DNA of 51,279 nt from contig BFEA01000016.1 of the NCBI GenBank assembly GCA_003427395.1, positions 3,352,892-3,404,170 of the forward strand. The letters run 5' to 3'. The position numbers and the translations under genes are program-made. Below, piece after piece: positions 10,344 to 22,437 of the stretch (the stretch's first letter is position 1; the number at the start of each line of letters is the position of its first letter). The stretch comes from Chara braunii (Eukaryota; Streptophyta; Charophyceae; Charales; Characeae). The notes beneath the pieces are model-generated. The model did no database searches, was not told the origin of the DNA, and worked only from the letters and a program-made list of their open reading frames with translations.

Positions 10344-11780
10344 GAGTTCTTTTTTGTGCTCCTGCAATTTCGTGTCGATCTTTCTCAACACTATTCTCCG
10401 TTGCCTTGTATCTTTCTCAACATCTTTATGTAATTCAAACAACGTTGCTAATCACAGGCCCAAAACCAGCCAGAGGAAACTTTTGTATTCACAAACGCCG
10501 ACTTCGCTGCCTCAGCCCCTAGCCGCACCCTTGGCCATGCATGTTCTGTAGGTTAGCCCCCCCAACAGTGCTCCTCTAATTCTGTGTTGATCTTTCTCAA
10601 CACTATTCTCCATTACCTTGTATCTTTATGTAATTCAAACAACGTTGCTATTCACAGGCACAAAGAACCAGCCAGAGGAAACTTATCTATTCACAAACGC
10701 CGACTTCGCTGCCCCATCCTCCCTCACCCCCCAGCCGTGCCCTTGGCCATGTTCCGTATGTTAGGCCCTCCAACAGTGCTCCTTTAATTCCGTGTCGATC
10801 TTTCTCAACACTATTCTCCGTTGCCTTGTATCTTTCTCAATATCTTTATGTAATTCAAACAACGTTGTTATTCACAGGCCCAAAGAACCAGCCAGAGGAA
10901 ACTTTTATATTCACAAACGCTGATTCTGCTCCCCCTCCTCCTCCTCCTCCTCCTCCTCCTCCTTCTTTTGCGTCTTGTTGTTGTTGTTCTTCTTCTTCTT
11001 CTTCTTCTTCTTCTTCTTCTTCTTCTTCTCCTTCTCCTTCTTCTCCTCCCCATCTTTTAACTATCTGTTTTCCATACTCTTCCCCAATCCTCTTTTAATC
11101 TTTCCCTAGATTGCTGCTTACTAAAGAACCTCCCCATCCAAATGTGGGTCATCATCTACCTCCTCTCCAGAGACCCTCGTAGAGCCAGAGCTCTTGAATG
11201 TTCTTACGCAGGAGTTGTTTTTTGTGCTCCTCTAATTCCGTGTCAGTCTTTCTCAACACTATTCTCCGTTGCCTTGTATCTTTCTCAACATCTTTATGTA
11301 ATTCAAACAATGTTGCTATTCACATGCGCAAAGAACCAGCCAGAGGAAACTTTTCTATTCACAAACGCTTACTTCGCTGCCCCATCCTCCCTCACCCCCC
11401 AACCACACCCTTGGCCATGTTCTGTAGGTTAGCCCCCCCAACAGTGCTCCTCTAATTCCGTGTCGATCTTTCTCAACCCTACTCTCCGTTGCCTTGTATC
11501 TTTCTCAATATCTTTATGTAATTCGAACAACGTTGCTATTCACAGGCCCAAAGAACCAGCCAGAGGATGGGGAAAAAAACGGCCCGGATCTTATCTTCAC
11601 TAATGATGTGTTTGATGGAGTGGAAAGAAAGGTATAAGGGGCGTATTTGCTTTGGATGGATGTCTGAGTGGTTGAAGGTATCAATCTTGAAAACTGACAT
11701 ATTACATATTCACAAACGCCGACTTCGCTGCCCCATCCTCCCTCACCCCCCAGCTGCACCCTTGGCCGTGTTCGAATCGG
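10344..11780 (+). repeat. ~215-bp tandem repeat, five copies plus a remnant
   Basis: The landmark (A/T)GTGCTCCT, then TTCCGTGTCGATC, then TTTCTCAACACTATTCTC recurs at about 10357, 10569, 10777, 11226 and 11446, spacing ~208-220 bp except the 10777-11226 step. That step is enlarged by a (TCC)n/(TTC)n expansion (10934-11048) and ~150 bp of other sequence. Each unit also has AACCAGCCAGAGGAAAC and CACAAACGCCGACTTCGCTG. A final partial unit lies at 11705-11768. Open frames translating through several units follow from the repeat period and are not evidence of a gene. Confidence 0.85.
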
Positions 11781-12189
11781 TTTTTGTGGTGGCGTCCCTT
11801 CGCGAGAAACGCAGCGTTGTGTGTAAGTGTGCACAGTGGTTGCGTCCCTCACCATCGACACAGGCCACGTTGCAGGCGTCGTTCGGCAAGAGCGATGTCA
11901 TCCCAAAGGCGGCAGCTTTGCAGAAGTCTCGTGGGGACGACAATCGTCACGGCAGCGGAGACACGTCATTCCTGTCGATGTGTTGGCGATGGAGGACTGA
12001 GGAGAGGTCGGGCGTGCACTGTTGACACCGCCGGAGAGGACAATCGTGGCGACGACCATGTTTATTGTTGTTCTTCGTTGTCAACAGGAGAGGTCCTTGG
12101 GACGAATGAAGGCGCATTTACGTGCACATAGGAGAAGGACATTGATGGAAGTAGCGCATGACAGCCCCGAATATATGGTGACTTTGGAG

Positions 12190-12350
12190 GCTGTCATTCA
12201 ATTGTGCTACGGGTTGGGTTGCGACATCATTCCACGAGCGAAGTCGAGGTGGTGGATCAAATGCAGGACGGGGGGAGACATGGGAAGACCTTGGACAATG
12301 TAACGATGCCACGTATGACGAGGAGCAGCAGAGGGAGCCTGCGGTACAGA
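12190..12350 (+). pseudogene. Possible PIF/Harbinger-type transposase remnant
   Basis: Plus-strand translation gives RWWIKCRTGGD and, after a +1 shift near 12282, WEDLGQCNDATYDEEQQ. A Trp-rich segment followed by GGxWEDL..C.DAT is reminiscent of the N-terminal part of some plant PIF/Harbinger transposases, from memory only. The catalytic DDE region is not visible. The longer open frame 12204-12995 overlaps in another phase and shows no motif. Low confidence. Confidence 0.2.
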
Positions 12351-13295
12351 TCGGCCATGAAGGGCACGGTGGAGAGGGCATCAATGCAATGTCTGTTGTC
12401 AGACGTCCAGCAAAGTGCGGTGGAGAGGGCAGCGAAAGCAAGAGTCTTGTCAGACGTGCACACGCGTTGGCACACCAGGGAATACAACGCTCGTGTAAAA
12501 ACCCCAGGCTCTTCCATCGACGGACTGAAGGCGCCGTTGGGAAAAATATTCAAATTTCATAACCATTGTGGACGTTCCTCGAGCGCAGGAGACCGCATGA
12601 CGCCATTCGAATATGACGACGCCACCCGACGGAGGTCGAGCGCCAACAGTAACCGTTGGAGCCCGTTGGGGGACTACACAAACGTTGGAGGGCGGGATGT
12701 TCGTGCTAACACCGTCGGACCACGCCACCAAAAAAGAAAACTTTTCGTCGACGCATGTTTTCGCCACTCTATGAATCGCGGTTCAGTTGGGGCCACAAGG
12801 ATGCCACAAGGAGAAATTTTCCTTGTGGTGTTTTCACTTTTTTTTTTTCCAATTCCATCCCCAAGGACAGATGGAATGAGCGCGTCCTTGTGGATTTCAC
12901 GTCTACGAGGAGTGTCTAACGACGCTTATACTCACGCTATAACTTTCTCGAACTCAGCTATAGACGCGATTAGGGTCAAAAGCTCATATGCATAAGATAA
13001 GGACATCAATGTTAGTATGCCCTTAGCCATCTTTGAAAGTCATTCTTGGGAGAGTTATAAACGCGTTTCAACTTCCTCAGTTCGTTGTCTTCACAATGTA
13101 CCATACCAATGTACAATCTCAAAGACTTTTTTGTTTAATTAATTATATCTTACCCTACATTACCGAAGTGGTTCATGACTATTTGTCGGACTAAGCCAAA
13201 AGTTGATTAAAAATATATATTTTTTCAATTATATTATGAATTTAATTAAAATCAAAATTGGGAAAAACAGTCTTAAGAGGTTTATTCTTTTGTAT
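12351..13295. other. Stretch without a recognised gene
   Basis: An open frame runs through 12204-12995, but the codon content is arginine/serine-rich without a domain, and the sequence holds short internal repeats (GTGGAGAGGGCA at about 12370 and 12420, GTCAGACGT twice). From 13000 the DNA is AT-rich and empty. Confidence 0.4.
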
Positions 13296-15925
13296 TATAC
13301 AAGTCGGATATTATGAAATCCCGAGGTACTTTTGAGGTAACCAAATCCCGAACACACGCCGGGATATAACTACCATGCTCCAAAAATAACTTAGTAAAAT
13401 TTTCAAGCCCCGAAGCGCGTTTTCGGTAATGAAACGCACCAAAAAAATAACTAAGTAAAATCCCGAAACCTTGACATACGTTTTTGGTAACTAAATCACA
13501 AACACATGTTGGGACATAATTATCGCACCCAAAAATGACAAAGTATAATCCCCAAATCATGAAGTGCGTTTTGATAACGAAATCTCAAATGCACGTCGGG
13601 ATATAACTACATAGCCTAAAAATTACTAAGGATAATCCTGAAATCCCCAAAGCACGTTGGGATATAACTACTTACAAAAAAAAAACTAAGTAAAATGTGA
13701 GTGGCGGATGACCTAGTGGTTAGGGCACCGTTTGAAAATACAGACTATGGTATGAGGTTGTGGAATTAAAACCCCGCTGCCCCGTGCATAGCCCACTGAC
13801 AAGGTGTTAGATTGACGCTCTACCACTTACACATTGAGCGTGCATGCGGTCAGGGGGCACAAATGTTAACGTTGCACAGACATGATGTGGGGTCCACCTT
13901 AGAGGGTGCCCATCAGATACTAGCCTACTAGCCCCTACACATTCTTGGGCCCTCTGGAACGATGGTGCGCACTTCCCTTTGGGGTTGTTGGAAGCCATAA
14001 CGGGAGATGACTTTGGGATGAGCAGGCTTAATGGGGATGAGTATAGGAGGAGTGAAGGGTTTGCCCCCTTCCTAGCAGGAGCAACCCTCATCCCCACAAC
14101 ACATGGTGAATGTTGTGCATTAGCCTCCTGGTCGGGTGCCGTAGGGATGTAGGACCCCGAGTTCAAAGGGAAATGCACCTTGTCGCAACGGTGTGGTAAC
14201 TCCGGTACAGGCTGATACTCCCAAAGTGTGGCGACGTTTCTCTCTCCCCCCCTCTCTGAGTGACCCGGCTTGAGTGATTTTTGAGTGAGTGGGTGGGTCC
14301 GCTGTGCCAACAGGTTGGCTGGACCCAGCGCATGAAGCCTCCTCCCGGACTTCCTCCCAGAGTCATATCCTCGATACCCCACAACCTTTTTTGAAAAAAA
14401 AAGAAAAAAGGAAAACCTTGAAATCTCGAAGTGCATTTTAGGTACTGAAATTTCAAACGCATGTTGGGATATAACTACGCAGCCAAAAAATAACTAAGAA
14501 AAATCTCGAACCCCTGACGTGTTTTCGATAATGAAATCTCGAACGTACCGCGGGATAAAACTAGCGCACCCAAAAAGTGAAGTGTGTTTTCGGTCGAACG
14601 CACATTGGAATGAAACTACACACCCAAAACACTACTAAGTAAGATTTCAAAATCACGAACATGCGTGGGGATATAACTACCCACCGAAAAAAATAACTAC
14701 GTAAAATCTCAAGATCTCGAAGCGCATTTTCGATAACGAAATGTCGATTGCACATCGAGATATAATTACCCACTAAAGAAATGAACAAGTAAAATCCCGA
14801 AATCCCAAAGTGTGTTTTCAGTAATGAAATCCCAAACACACGTCCGGGTGTAACTACCACACATAAAATTTCGTCAGTCGTCTAAATACAATTTTGAAAT
14901 CCTAAAGTGCGCTTTAGGTAAAGGCAACCTAACGCTTTAGGTCAAGACAACCTGAATGCACGTCGGGGTGTAACTACCCACAAAAAAAAAAACTAAGTAA
15001 ATCTCGAAACCACGAAGTGCGTTTTCGAAAATGAAATCCCGAACGCATGTTGGAATACAATTACCCACCAAAAGAATGACTAAGTAAAATCATGAAATCC
15101 CGAAATACGTTTTCAGTAACGAAATCACGAACTCATCTCATGATACAACTACCCACAAAAAAACATAACTAAGTAAAATCTCAAAATCCTAAAGAGCGGT
15201 TTCAGTTGCGAAATGCTGAAGCACATCAGGATATAACTACCCACCCAAAAAAATAACTAAGTAAAATTTGAAATCCCGAAGTGCATTTTTGGTAAAAAAA
15301 ATATTAAACGTACGTCGGGATAAAACTACCTACCCAAGAAATGAGTAAGTAAAGTCTTGAAATCCCAAAGTACATTTTCGGTAATGAAATCCCGGACACA
15401 CGCCAGGATATAACTACCACACCCCAAAAAGACTAAGAAGAATCTTGAAATCTCGAAGGGCGTTTTCAGTAATTGAATCTCGAACGCATGTAAGAATATA
15501 ACTACCGCGTCCAAAAAATGACTAAGTAAAATTTTAAAATCTCGAAGTGCGTTTTCGGTAATGAAATCTTAAATGCAAGTTGAAATATAACCACCGCATT
15601 GAAAAAATGACCAAGTAAAATCTTCAAATCTACAAGTGTGTTTTCATTAATGGATTTCGAAAGCGTGTTAGGATATATCTACCCCCCCAAAAAATGACTA
15701 AGTTAAATCCCAAAGTGTGTTTTCAGTAATGAAATCCCGAAAGCACGTCAATATATAACTACCACACAAAAAACAATAAGTAAAATCCCGAAATCCCGAA
15801 GTGCATTTTCGGTTATGAGATCCTGAACGCGTGTCCTGATATAACTACCCACCCAAAAAACAATAAAGTAAAATCGTAAAATCTTGAAGTGTGTTTAAGG
15901 TAATGAAATCACAAATATAAAATCT
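13296..15925. repeat. ~88-bp satellite array, about 20-25 units
   Basis: The unit consensus includes ACTAAGTAAAATC, CCCGAAATCCCGAAGTGCG, TTTTCGGTAATGAAATC, CGAACGCACGTCGGG and ATATAACTACCCACCC. Spacing of the AAGTAAAAT landmark in the right half is 86-93 bp (about 15079, 15172, 15258, 15345, 15433, 15524, 15612, 15700). Units are diverged by substitutions and small indels. The array is interrupted at 13697-14408 by a SINE-like insertion. Open frames on the minus strand are periodic and not genes. Confidence 0.9.
13697..14408 (+). mobile_element. SINE-like element with tRNA-like head, inserted in the satellite
   Basis: The satellite stops after AAGTAAAAT and resumes with CTTGAAATCTCG. Between them, ~710 bp opens with a tRNA-like promoter: A-box-like GACCTAGTGGTTAGGGCAC (about 13710-13728) and, ~40 bases later, a B-box-like GGAATTAAAACCCC (about 13760-13773). 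The right end is A-rich (GAAAAAAAAAGAAAAAAGG). Retroposed Pol III elements have this layout. It is long for a single SINE, so it may be composite. No clear target duplication. Confidence 0.5.
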
Positions 15926-16151
15926 TGAAATTATGGTGTTATTTTAGGCTAGGCTATCAGTTGCGTTGTCCGGGTCACCCTATTTTCTTGAGTGGGCCGG
16001 CAGCGCAAGAACCAGGGTACGTTTTAGCCAAAAAAAAAAAAAAAAAAGTTAAAAAACTTTGTTATGCACAAAAATAAACTTAAAAATTTTTGCCCGACGT
16101 CATATCGAAAATCTTTAGCAAATTTAAAATAAAAAATACAATTATAATTTG

Positions 16152-16190
16152 CATATATATATATATGACGATATATATATATATATATAT
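16152..16190. repeat. (TA)n microsatellite
   Basis: Two runs of alternating T/A interrupted by GACG. The surrounding 15926-16269 is AT-rich with no gene. Confidence 0.9.
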
Positions 16191-16270
16191 TTTTTAAATG
16201 GGTTTGGTCTGGCAACTGATACCGGGCCACTTCGATAGCTTAGATTTTAGGATAGTCGGGAGTACCAAAA

Positions 16271-18151
16271 CTTTTTTTTTTTTTTTTTTTTTGGTTTAAA
16301 CAGATCCTTATGGTCCGAGCTCCATATCCATTTTGGGGGACGTTAGTCCGGTTCCTTTCCACTGGCAAGTCAAGAATTGGAATACGTGGTGAACACCTTC
16401 ACACTTCCTTCCGCCTGCCGAAGAAACCCTGACCGGCATTGTTTGTTTTTGTTCAGGAGGATTGACTTTCAGCTTGCCCTACCGCTTTTCCTCTCAGAAT
16501 CCATTGTGGTTCTGCGAATATATTGTGTGAAACAAGAAAAATGAGAGTTGTCTGTCTTGTCGATACTAGTCTCAATTTGCCATTCACAGGGTTGTATTCC
16601 TTGTAGTCTTTGCATTGTCCATTTCTTCCATATAAGTTTGTTGTCTCGCGTTGTTGCAATCTTCTTCTGCAGTAGCCAGTCACTCAAGAAAATACGCCGC
16701 TTGCTAGCGAACCTTTCTGGTCTGACTTTCGTGGCTAATGTCACCTCCCTTCATCTACATTGAATCTTAGTCTCCGCCATACTCAGCAGTAGGTCTACAT
16801 TTCTCCCCTCGCCATCTCTGTTCCCTTGATTGTCTTGGCGCATCTCCTGTTCTAGATGGTCAAAAAAGTGAGCTTCCTTAGCAGGTGGAACCAGACCTCG
16901 TTGTCGTCTCTGAGATTGTTAGGCGTGTTAGATAGGAGTAGGATGCTCTGGGGGTGGTGGCGGGGGGTGGTGATGGGAAAAGAAGTGACCATAGGTCTCG
17001 GACCTTGTTCCATATCCAGGCTGTTTCAGTGCAGTACAGGAGGCAGTGAGGTATGTCTTCTGATCTGTTATCTTTGCACGTAACACATAGTTCCGAGTTG
17101 TTGGGGTCCGTGTGTTTCCTCGTCTTGTGGAGCCACAGGTTGACAGGCAGAGATGCGTGGGCTACGAACCACTACATGCTTCGGATCCTGGCTGGTCGGA
17201 TGGGCAAATACTTCATCCAGGGGATGGAGATGGGGTCCGTTGGCTCTAGTTTCAAAGTCTCTCTCCATGTTTTTTTGGGTTTGGGGTCCGGGTTTGTGGT
17301 CTGTAGGCCTATGTCATATCCGAATTTTACGTCGTATTCGGATATCATTCTCGTTACCCCGGATTTACCCTGCTTTCAGATCCACTCTTTCGGTTCAAAT
17401 TCGAGGTCTGAAATGTTGAGGTCCGGTTGAAAGATTATTCAGGGTTTGGCCTTTGGGACCCTCACTTTCATGAGTAGGAAAGATTCTAACATCTCGCATT
17501 GCGATTCCTTGCTTAAGATTTCCATCTCTATTCTGATTAGGTTTGGGAAATGAGTATACCCCAGTCCCCATATTTCTTTGAGAAGTCCTCTCTTAATAGA
17601 GAGCCTCTGTGTTGGACTGCTCTGCTGAATCTGAGTTATTTTTTCTATGAGGGAGTGACAGCCTTTTAGTTTGTTTCAGAGCTCCTGTTGGGTCAATCAT
17701 TGTCCCTGAGCTTCTGTCAATGGGTGTTTCACCTATCACACCCTTTCTTCCACCCAGGATAGCCATCTTTGATCTTTTGTGCTTAATGTCCAGAGAGAGC
17801 CGCCCGGGTCTACAATCTAGGGCTTACAGGAAAGGGTTTGTCTCGCGACCTCTTCCCTGTTTCCTGGTGAACCGTGTTTGCTCGGCATCATTCTTCACCA
17901 GGCTTTGAGGGTGGGAATTCAGTTTGGATTAGACGTTGGGGTGGAAGGTGTCACAGGCTCAGTTGGGGTTTTTCTGCGTGGTCTGCCTGATTTGATTGTC
18001 CAGTCTCTTGCCATTATCTAGAAAAGACCTCTCATATTCGGGGAAGGAGTTGATCGGTGCTAGATTTCTGATGTGGTCTGAGGCCATTTTGGTCCGTAGT
18101 AGGAATTGTTTGATCAGGATCTTGATAATGCATTTTATCTATAGTGCTATG
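16271..18151 (-). pseudogene. L1-type LINE, ORF2 C-terminal part with zinc finger and poly(A) tail
   Basis: Minus-strand reading, N to C: IKCIIKILIKQFLLRTKMAS, later SLPVNLWLHKTRKHTD, then a CVTC box and HCLLYC (about 17030-17090). This is the C-x2-C...H-x4-C zinc finger that closes many plant LINE ORF2 proteins, with W-I-W-NKV following. Further down, RIFLSDWLLQKKI and the 3' untranslated part end in a poly(A) run (T at 16271-16292 on the plus strand). Many stops and shifts. Its upstream continuation is 23183-23713; the Penelope-like insertion 18152-23182 separates them. At the junction the translation runs from DPKQSP to ALxIKCI, as expected for one ORF apart from a one-base shift. Confidence 0.65.
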
Positions 18152-18377
18152 GGTGAGTAAAGCACACAACACAGAGATAAAGTCCGTGAAAGTGACAAAA
18201 CTTTATGAGGTAAGAAGCAAAAACCCAAGAGGTCGCAACAACGACAACTTGAGAACTCCCTTCTCCTCCCNCCAGTCTTCTCCCTCTTTANACACCGCCC
18301 CGAACCTGGGAAAGTCCCAGGAGTCATGTCAACCAAAGAGGACTAAACACTAGTCTAAAGCTTCTATATATAGTAAG

Positions 18378-20433
18378 CTAGAAAAAATCATCACACAACA
18401 AACTGGCCGTCAGTTTCCAAACGTGGTCCCAATTCCTCGCGAAGTTGCTCAATGCCTTCGAGAAGAACCGGTTGCAGAAGTCCTTTGCTCGGTACTCCCT
18501 TCTGAACGTCAAAGCCTGGCCTGGAATTCGATCACGAATCGTAGTATTCCAGTCAATACGGTAAAGCCAGCCCATAATAGGGGCCAACTTCTGCTCTCTG
18601 CAGGACCAGAACCCAAAATCCTTCATCAGTCCTTTTCAGGTTCAAGGCACTTGGGTAGCAGCTTTCAAAAGCGTTACGAATCTTGTTTGCCCTGACCATG
18701 GTACGTCCATCCCGTTTTCGGTAATCCAAAACGATGGATACTTCATCCATGAGTCGCACACCATATACCTGTCTCCGGTCATGTCCCAAGGAGACCAGAA
18801 ACCGCCACTCAGCATGCGCACACATAATGCATGCGAGTGATGGAATGGTGCTCTTTCCCATTGGGATTCCAAGGACCTGTCGTAACATCACATTCGTTGT
18901 TGAGGTATAGGTGTGGGTCAATTCAAAATCCACAAAATTGCGTATTTCCGTCAAAGTGACTTCCCACCAACCTGCATACTACATTTTTCCAAAAGAAGCG
19001 CCCTTCCCTCTTGGATTCACCCGAATTACCTCCTTATCACAAAAACACCCCAAAATCCAATCCAAAGCAAAGCGAATCTTGTGGTGTGGTAGCCTACTAA
19101 ACATATCCTTTATGTCATAGGAGGCTGCCATTACCTTCGCATCACGGTAAGATCGTTTCATACATGAGTTAGTTTTCCTCAATCTTTCGGCAAGGCTCCC
19201 TACACTATTTAAATTGAAATGCGATCCATCAGGTAAGGAATTCAGAAGCAAATTCAGGGGTTTCGCCACTTTCCTACAAACATGGTTCGTTGGTTCCTCA
19301 TAGGTCGGGCATATGGGCCTAAACCGAGACAGATCTTTCTGCTTGGGCAGAACATATGCACGACCTACTTTTCCATTTGCCTTTCACTTTCCCATATTCT
19401 CCAAACCCCTTCTCTTGTAATCTGCTCGTACCTCATTCCAAATCCGTGTCTCCTTCGTAGTAGCTACATATCTAAAGTTCTCAGCAAAAAGCTCATTCAT
19501 AGCATCATAGTACAAACAAGGGCACATCACAACAATCTCTCCCGGATTACGGTCCACGAGCGTGAACACCGACGTCTGAAAACGAGTTCACAGCTCTAGG
19601 ACATCCTCCAATGGAATGTCACCAGCCTGCCTGGAAGTCGCATTGAAGCAACTCTCCCCATCTTCCTTGTTAACTGATACCAGGAATTTCGGCCCTGGTC
19701 TCCAGTTCGAGAAACTGTCCATGATCTCCTTCGTCAACTGCAACACTCGGTGAGACTGTCGGGCTCGGGGTATGTTATTCGAGTTCTACATGGCACTTGG
19801 AATCCCAACAATATCACCCAAACGACATATGACATGACCTTCAACTCGAGGTAAGTCGTAACCCATGCAAGTGTAGGCCTGCACATCCTTGATAGCGGCC
19901 TTACGATGATTACATACGATATCAGCGATGGATCGGTTCTTCACCCACACCGCCCTGACCTGTTTCTTATAGATGTCGCTTCCAAAACTCGAAAAATCCA
20001 AGTTATCGATCTTATTGTCACACACCCTCCTTACTCCAACGAAGCTCACACGATCATCAAATTTCACACGTACAACCAACTGAGAAAACAAACTCAAACA
20101 GTACCCTTTCTTAATAGCCGCATACAAAATTCTCTTCAGGAACTATATAGTAGTTTTCTTACTAAACTCCTTGGCCAACCCTACTAATTCTAACAATAAA
20201 CATAAATCCCTCTGGAATAGCATGTGCCGTTTCTGAGGGAGTCGGAGAATCGTTGTCAGAAAGGAGTGTAGACATTTAGAGTGTTTTTTCCGCTTTTTCG
20301 GATGTAGGAACTGAATTCTCTTTCCCTTCTCAATCCAACTCTTACATTCCTTAAAGCGACAAATCATCCCTTCAACTTTCACATCCGAGTTTCCAAACAG
20401 CCTATGTATTATTTTCCATTTATCACACCACAC
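18378..20433 (-). pseudogene. PLE-1 reverse transcriptase, pseudogene
   Basis: Reading minus: a Cys-bearing N-terminal segment (CNHR, YTCMGYDLPRVEGH), then GRAYVLPKQKDLSRFRPI (fingers), SYDIKDMFSRLP (motif A with catalytic Asp), GIPMGKSTIPSLACIMCAHA (motif B) and RLMDEVSIVL (motif C). The second motif C Asp is Glu here, whereas the neighbouring partial copy has RLMDDVSIF. All of 20433-18553 lies in one frame broken by about five stops (at 20143, 19786, near 19602, 19384, 18979). It then shifts frame at a 134-bp deletion near 18620 relative to the other copy. The C-terminal tail after motif C (LYRID..., DFCNRFFSKALSNFARNWDH) is conserved in both copies. Family assigned from motif style and tandem structure. 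Confidence 0.65.
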
Positions 20434-20854
20434 TGTTCCACCCTATGAAAACAAATTAAATCTACGACTACCTTTCTTCTTCGCATCACACAACACTTGC
20501 AAGACTTTCACTGAACCGGCTATCGAGTCTTCGTGTCTAACCCTCACTACTTCCGTACTTCCATGTGGTAGTACTATCCTGCGTTGTCCTTTCTTTTGCT
20601 CTTTTTTTCCCTTCCTTCCCTTTCTCCTCTGCTTTTTTTTTGTCTTTTTTTTCCCTGGATGTCCCTGTTAATTCAGACCAGGAGACCAAGTACATATGTA
20701 TAAGGCCTCCAGGCTGATAAGTGTGTCCGCATGGTCTTGTCGGATGGGCATCAATATATAACCCTGAACTCCAAAATTTCCCAGCTACCGATGAAAGTGG
20801 GTTGAAGAACTATCAACCTCTATCGACTTCTTCCTGTGTTTCGACCAACGAAGA

Positions 20855-22320
20855 TTAAGTGCCCTTTCTGTTTTTCCAATATAAGTAGCTTTGCACCAAG
20901 GAGAGATACCTCCGTAGACAACAATTAGGATCATCGAAAACATTGGTGCCATTAATTATCAAATTGTGCCAATCATTCATAAATTTCGACAGCCAGCGAA
21001 GGGCTACCACCGCCCATCTAAACAGTGCCTCTACCTTTTTATCGATCGGTGTGTTACCTCGTGGAAGGTTCGACAAAATCCTGCAACATTCCCAGAGCTC
21101 AGCGGTAGTACAGCCACATCGTTCCTGCTTCTCTTTCTCGGAGTCTTTCAACTCATCCGACTCACTCGACTCTTCGGTCTTAGAGTCGCTATCCTCAAAG
21201 CTAAGCGGTGGGTCTGCTGACTTAGCCTTACCCATTGCTGCATAACTGGGTCGTTGCGCCACGCCCAGTCCATGTTCGTAAGCAACCTGAGCTCTATGCT
21301 CTGCCAAAGCTGCTACGGCCTGCCCTTTCCTCACGTATATCACCCCCTCGCTTTTACATAATCACTGTACTTCACGGTAATCCAAAGCTTCGAGGTACTT
21401 CTCAGTGTCCTGGATGAACTGCTCTCGTGCTCCTGGTCCCAATCCTGCCGATGCCCCTTTCAACGAAGGATCGTTCTTCTCTTGTAAGGCCCTCATGGTA
21501 ATAGGCTTCAACGAAGTCTTCATCTTCTTACTTGAAGTAGGTGGCCTTCCCCTCCTCACTCGACTTTGCATCAATGGAGTTGTGGTCGGACTGGACTCAG
21601 ATTCTTCCTTCTCCGTAGTGATGACTCTCTTCCGCTTATCGAACAGTGCTAAGTTTTCCGTTCGTTGGCTGATATCCAAGATCGCATCGTCTGATTCGGA
21701 TACCGAACTCCCTCGGTAGTCGCGACGCTTCCACGCTGCTCTTTGTTCCCGTCGACGTCTGCTTCGAATTTTTCCTACCTCAGGTGAGTATTTACCTCCC
21801 ATATACTCATGTCTCTTACCGTATCTTTTTGAGAACTGGATATTCAAGATTTTCGCCAGTCTCTGGTCGTTCTCCTCCTGTTCCTGTTTTCGCTTTTGTT
21901 CCTTCCTCAATCTTTTTCCTTCTTTCGCGATTCTCTCCTCTTCCAACCTCAGTCTATCCTCCTTCTCCTGCTTCTTCTTCGCCTTCGCTTCTTCCTTTGC
22001 CACCAGGAGTGTCACAAGATCCTTCACGCTATATGATCCTCTGCTACCTCGTCCTTGTTCGTACGAAGAAGATCCACGTATCTGCTCCCATCTTCGGTTC
22101 GGCGGGGAGACTGTTCGGCTTTGCGGTTGCTTGGATCCATCCCCCTGTTTAACTTTCAGGGCTTCATACCGATCCTTCCAACGCATCCAATAGTCGCGTG
22201 CGTAATGTCCAAGTTGCTTGCAACTGTAACAAGTAGGCGGGCCCTTTCACGGTGGCTCCCTACTTCCACCTTCGTTCCCTCCTTGTTGGCTGGATGACGC
22301 CATCACGTACCAAAAAACAT
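20855..22320 (-). pseudogene. PLE-1 upstream ORF: zinc-knuckle, coiled-coil protein
   Basis: The minus-strand frame starts upstream of the first Met (22186) with CYSCKQLGHYARDY, a CCHC-type knuckle whose last Cys is Tyr. Next come a serine/glutamine-rich stretch, a long Lys/Glu/Arg coiled coil (residues ~60-115 of the Met-started frame), basic R/S-rich segments and, after an in-frame stop at 21362, an acidic Ser/Glu/Asp patch and ALFRWAVVALRWLSKF. Such a nucleic-acid-binding protein would suit a particle or RNA-chaperone role, but this is inference. It precedes the RT in the same orientation, in a different frame, separated by ~420 bp. Confidence 0.5.
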
Positions 22321-22437
22321 ACGCCTCGTCCCGTCGTCGACGACAAACGAAAAATCGTAATATCTTCGGCAACTTCCAAATACTTGACCACCATATGAAG
22401 TGTCGTCCCTCTGCAGGTTACCAAGGGATTCAACATA

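Larger units (their letters stand above)
18152..22437 (-). mobile_element. Penelope-like element (PLE-1), full monomer
   Basis: One ~4.29-kb unit on the minus strand, bounded by two copies of its own 3' end (18152-18762 and 22438-23182). Content 5' to 3': a gag-like coiled-coil ORF with a zinc knuckle (22320-20855), a linker, a reverse transcriptase (20433-18378) and a ~230-bp 3' untranslated region ending at GTGAGTAAAG (plus strand, 18153). The upstream partial copy joined head-to-tail is the arrangement described for Penelope elements (an LTR-like 'pLTR'). The whole array sits in a LINE with flanking duplications. I see no GIY-YIG endonuclease motif. Confidence 0.7.

Noticed and set aside
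10048-10551. Ser/Leu/Arg-rich open frames up to 174 codons
   Set aside because: Products of (GA)n, (GT)n and (TTC)n tracts; frames lack stops because of the repeat composition.
12204-12995. 263-codon open frame on the plus strand, the longest non-transposon frame
   Set aside because: No domain, arginine/serine-rich, contains short internal DNA repeats, and the only motif-like residues nearby (WEDL..C.DAT) are in another phase.
13296-15925. CRISPR-like appearance of regularly spaced short repeats
   Set aside because: Whole ~88-bp units diverge together with no conserved-repeat/unique-spacer split; this is satellite DNA in a eukaryotic context.
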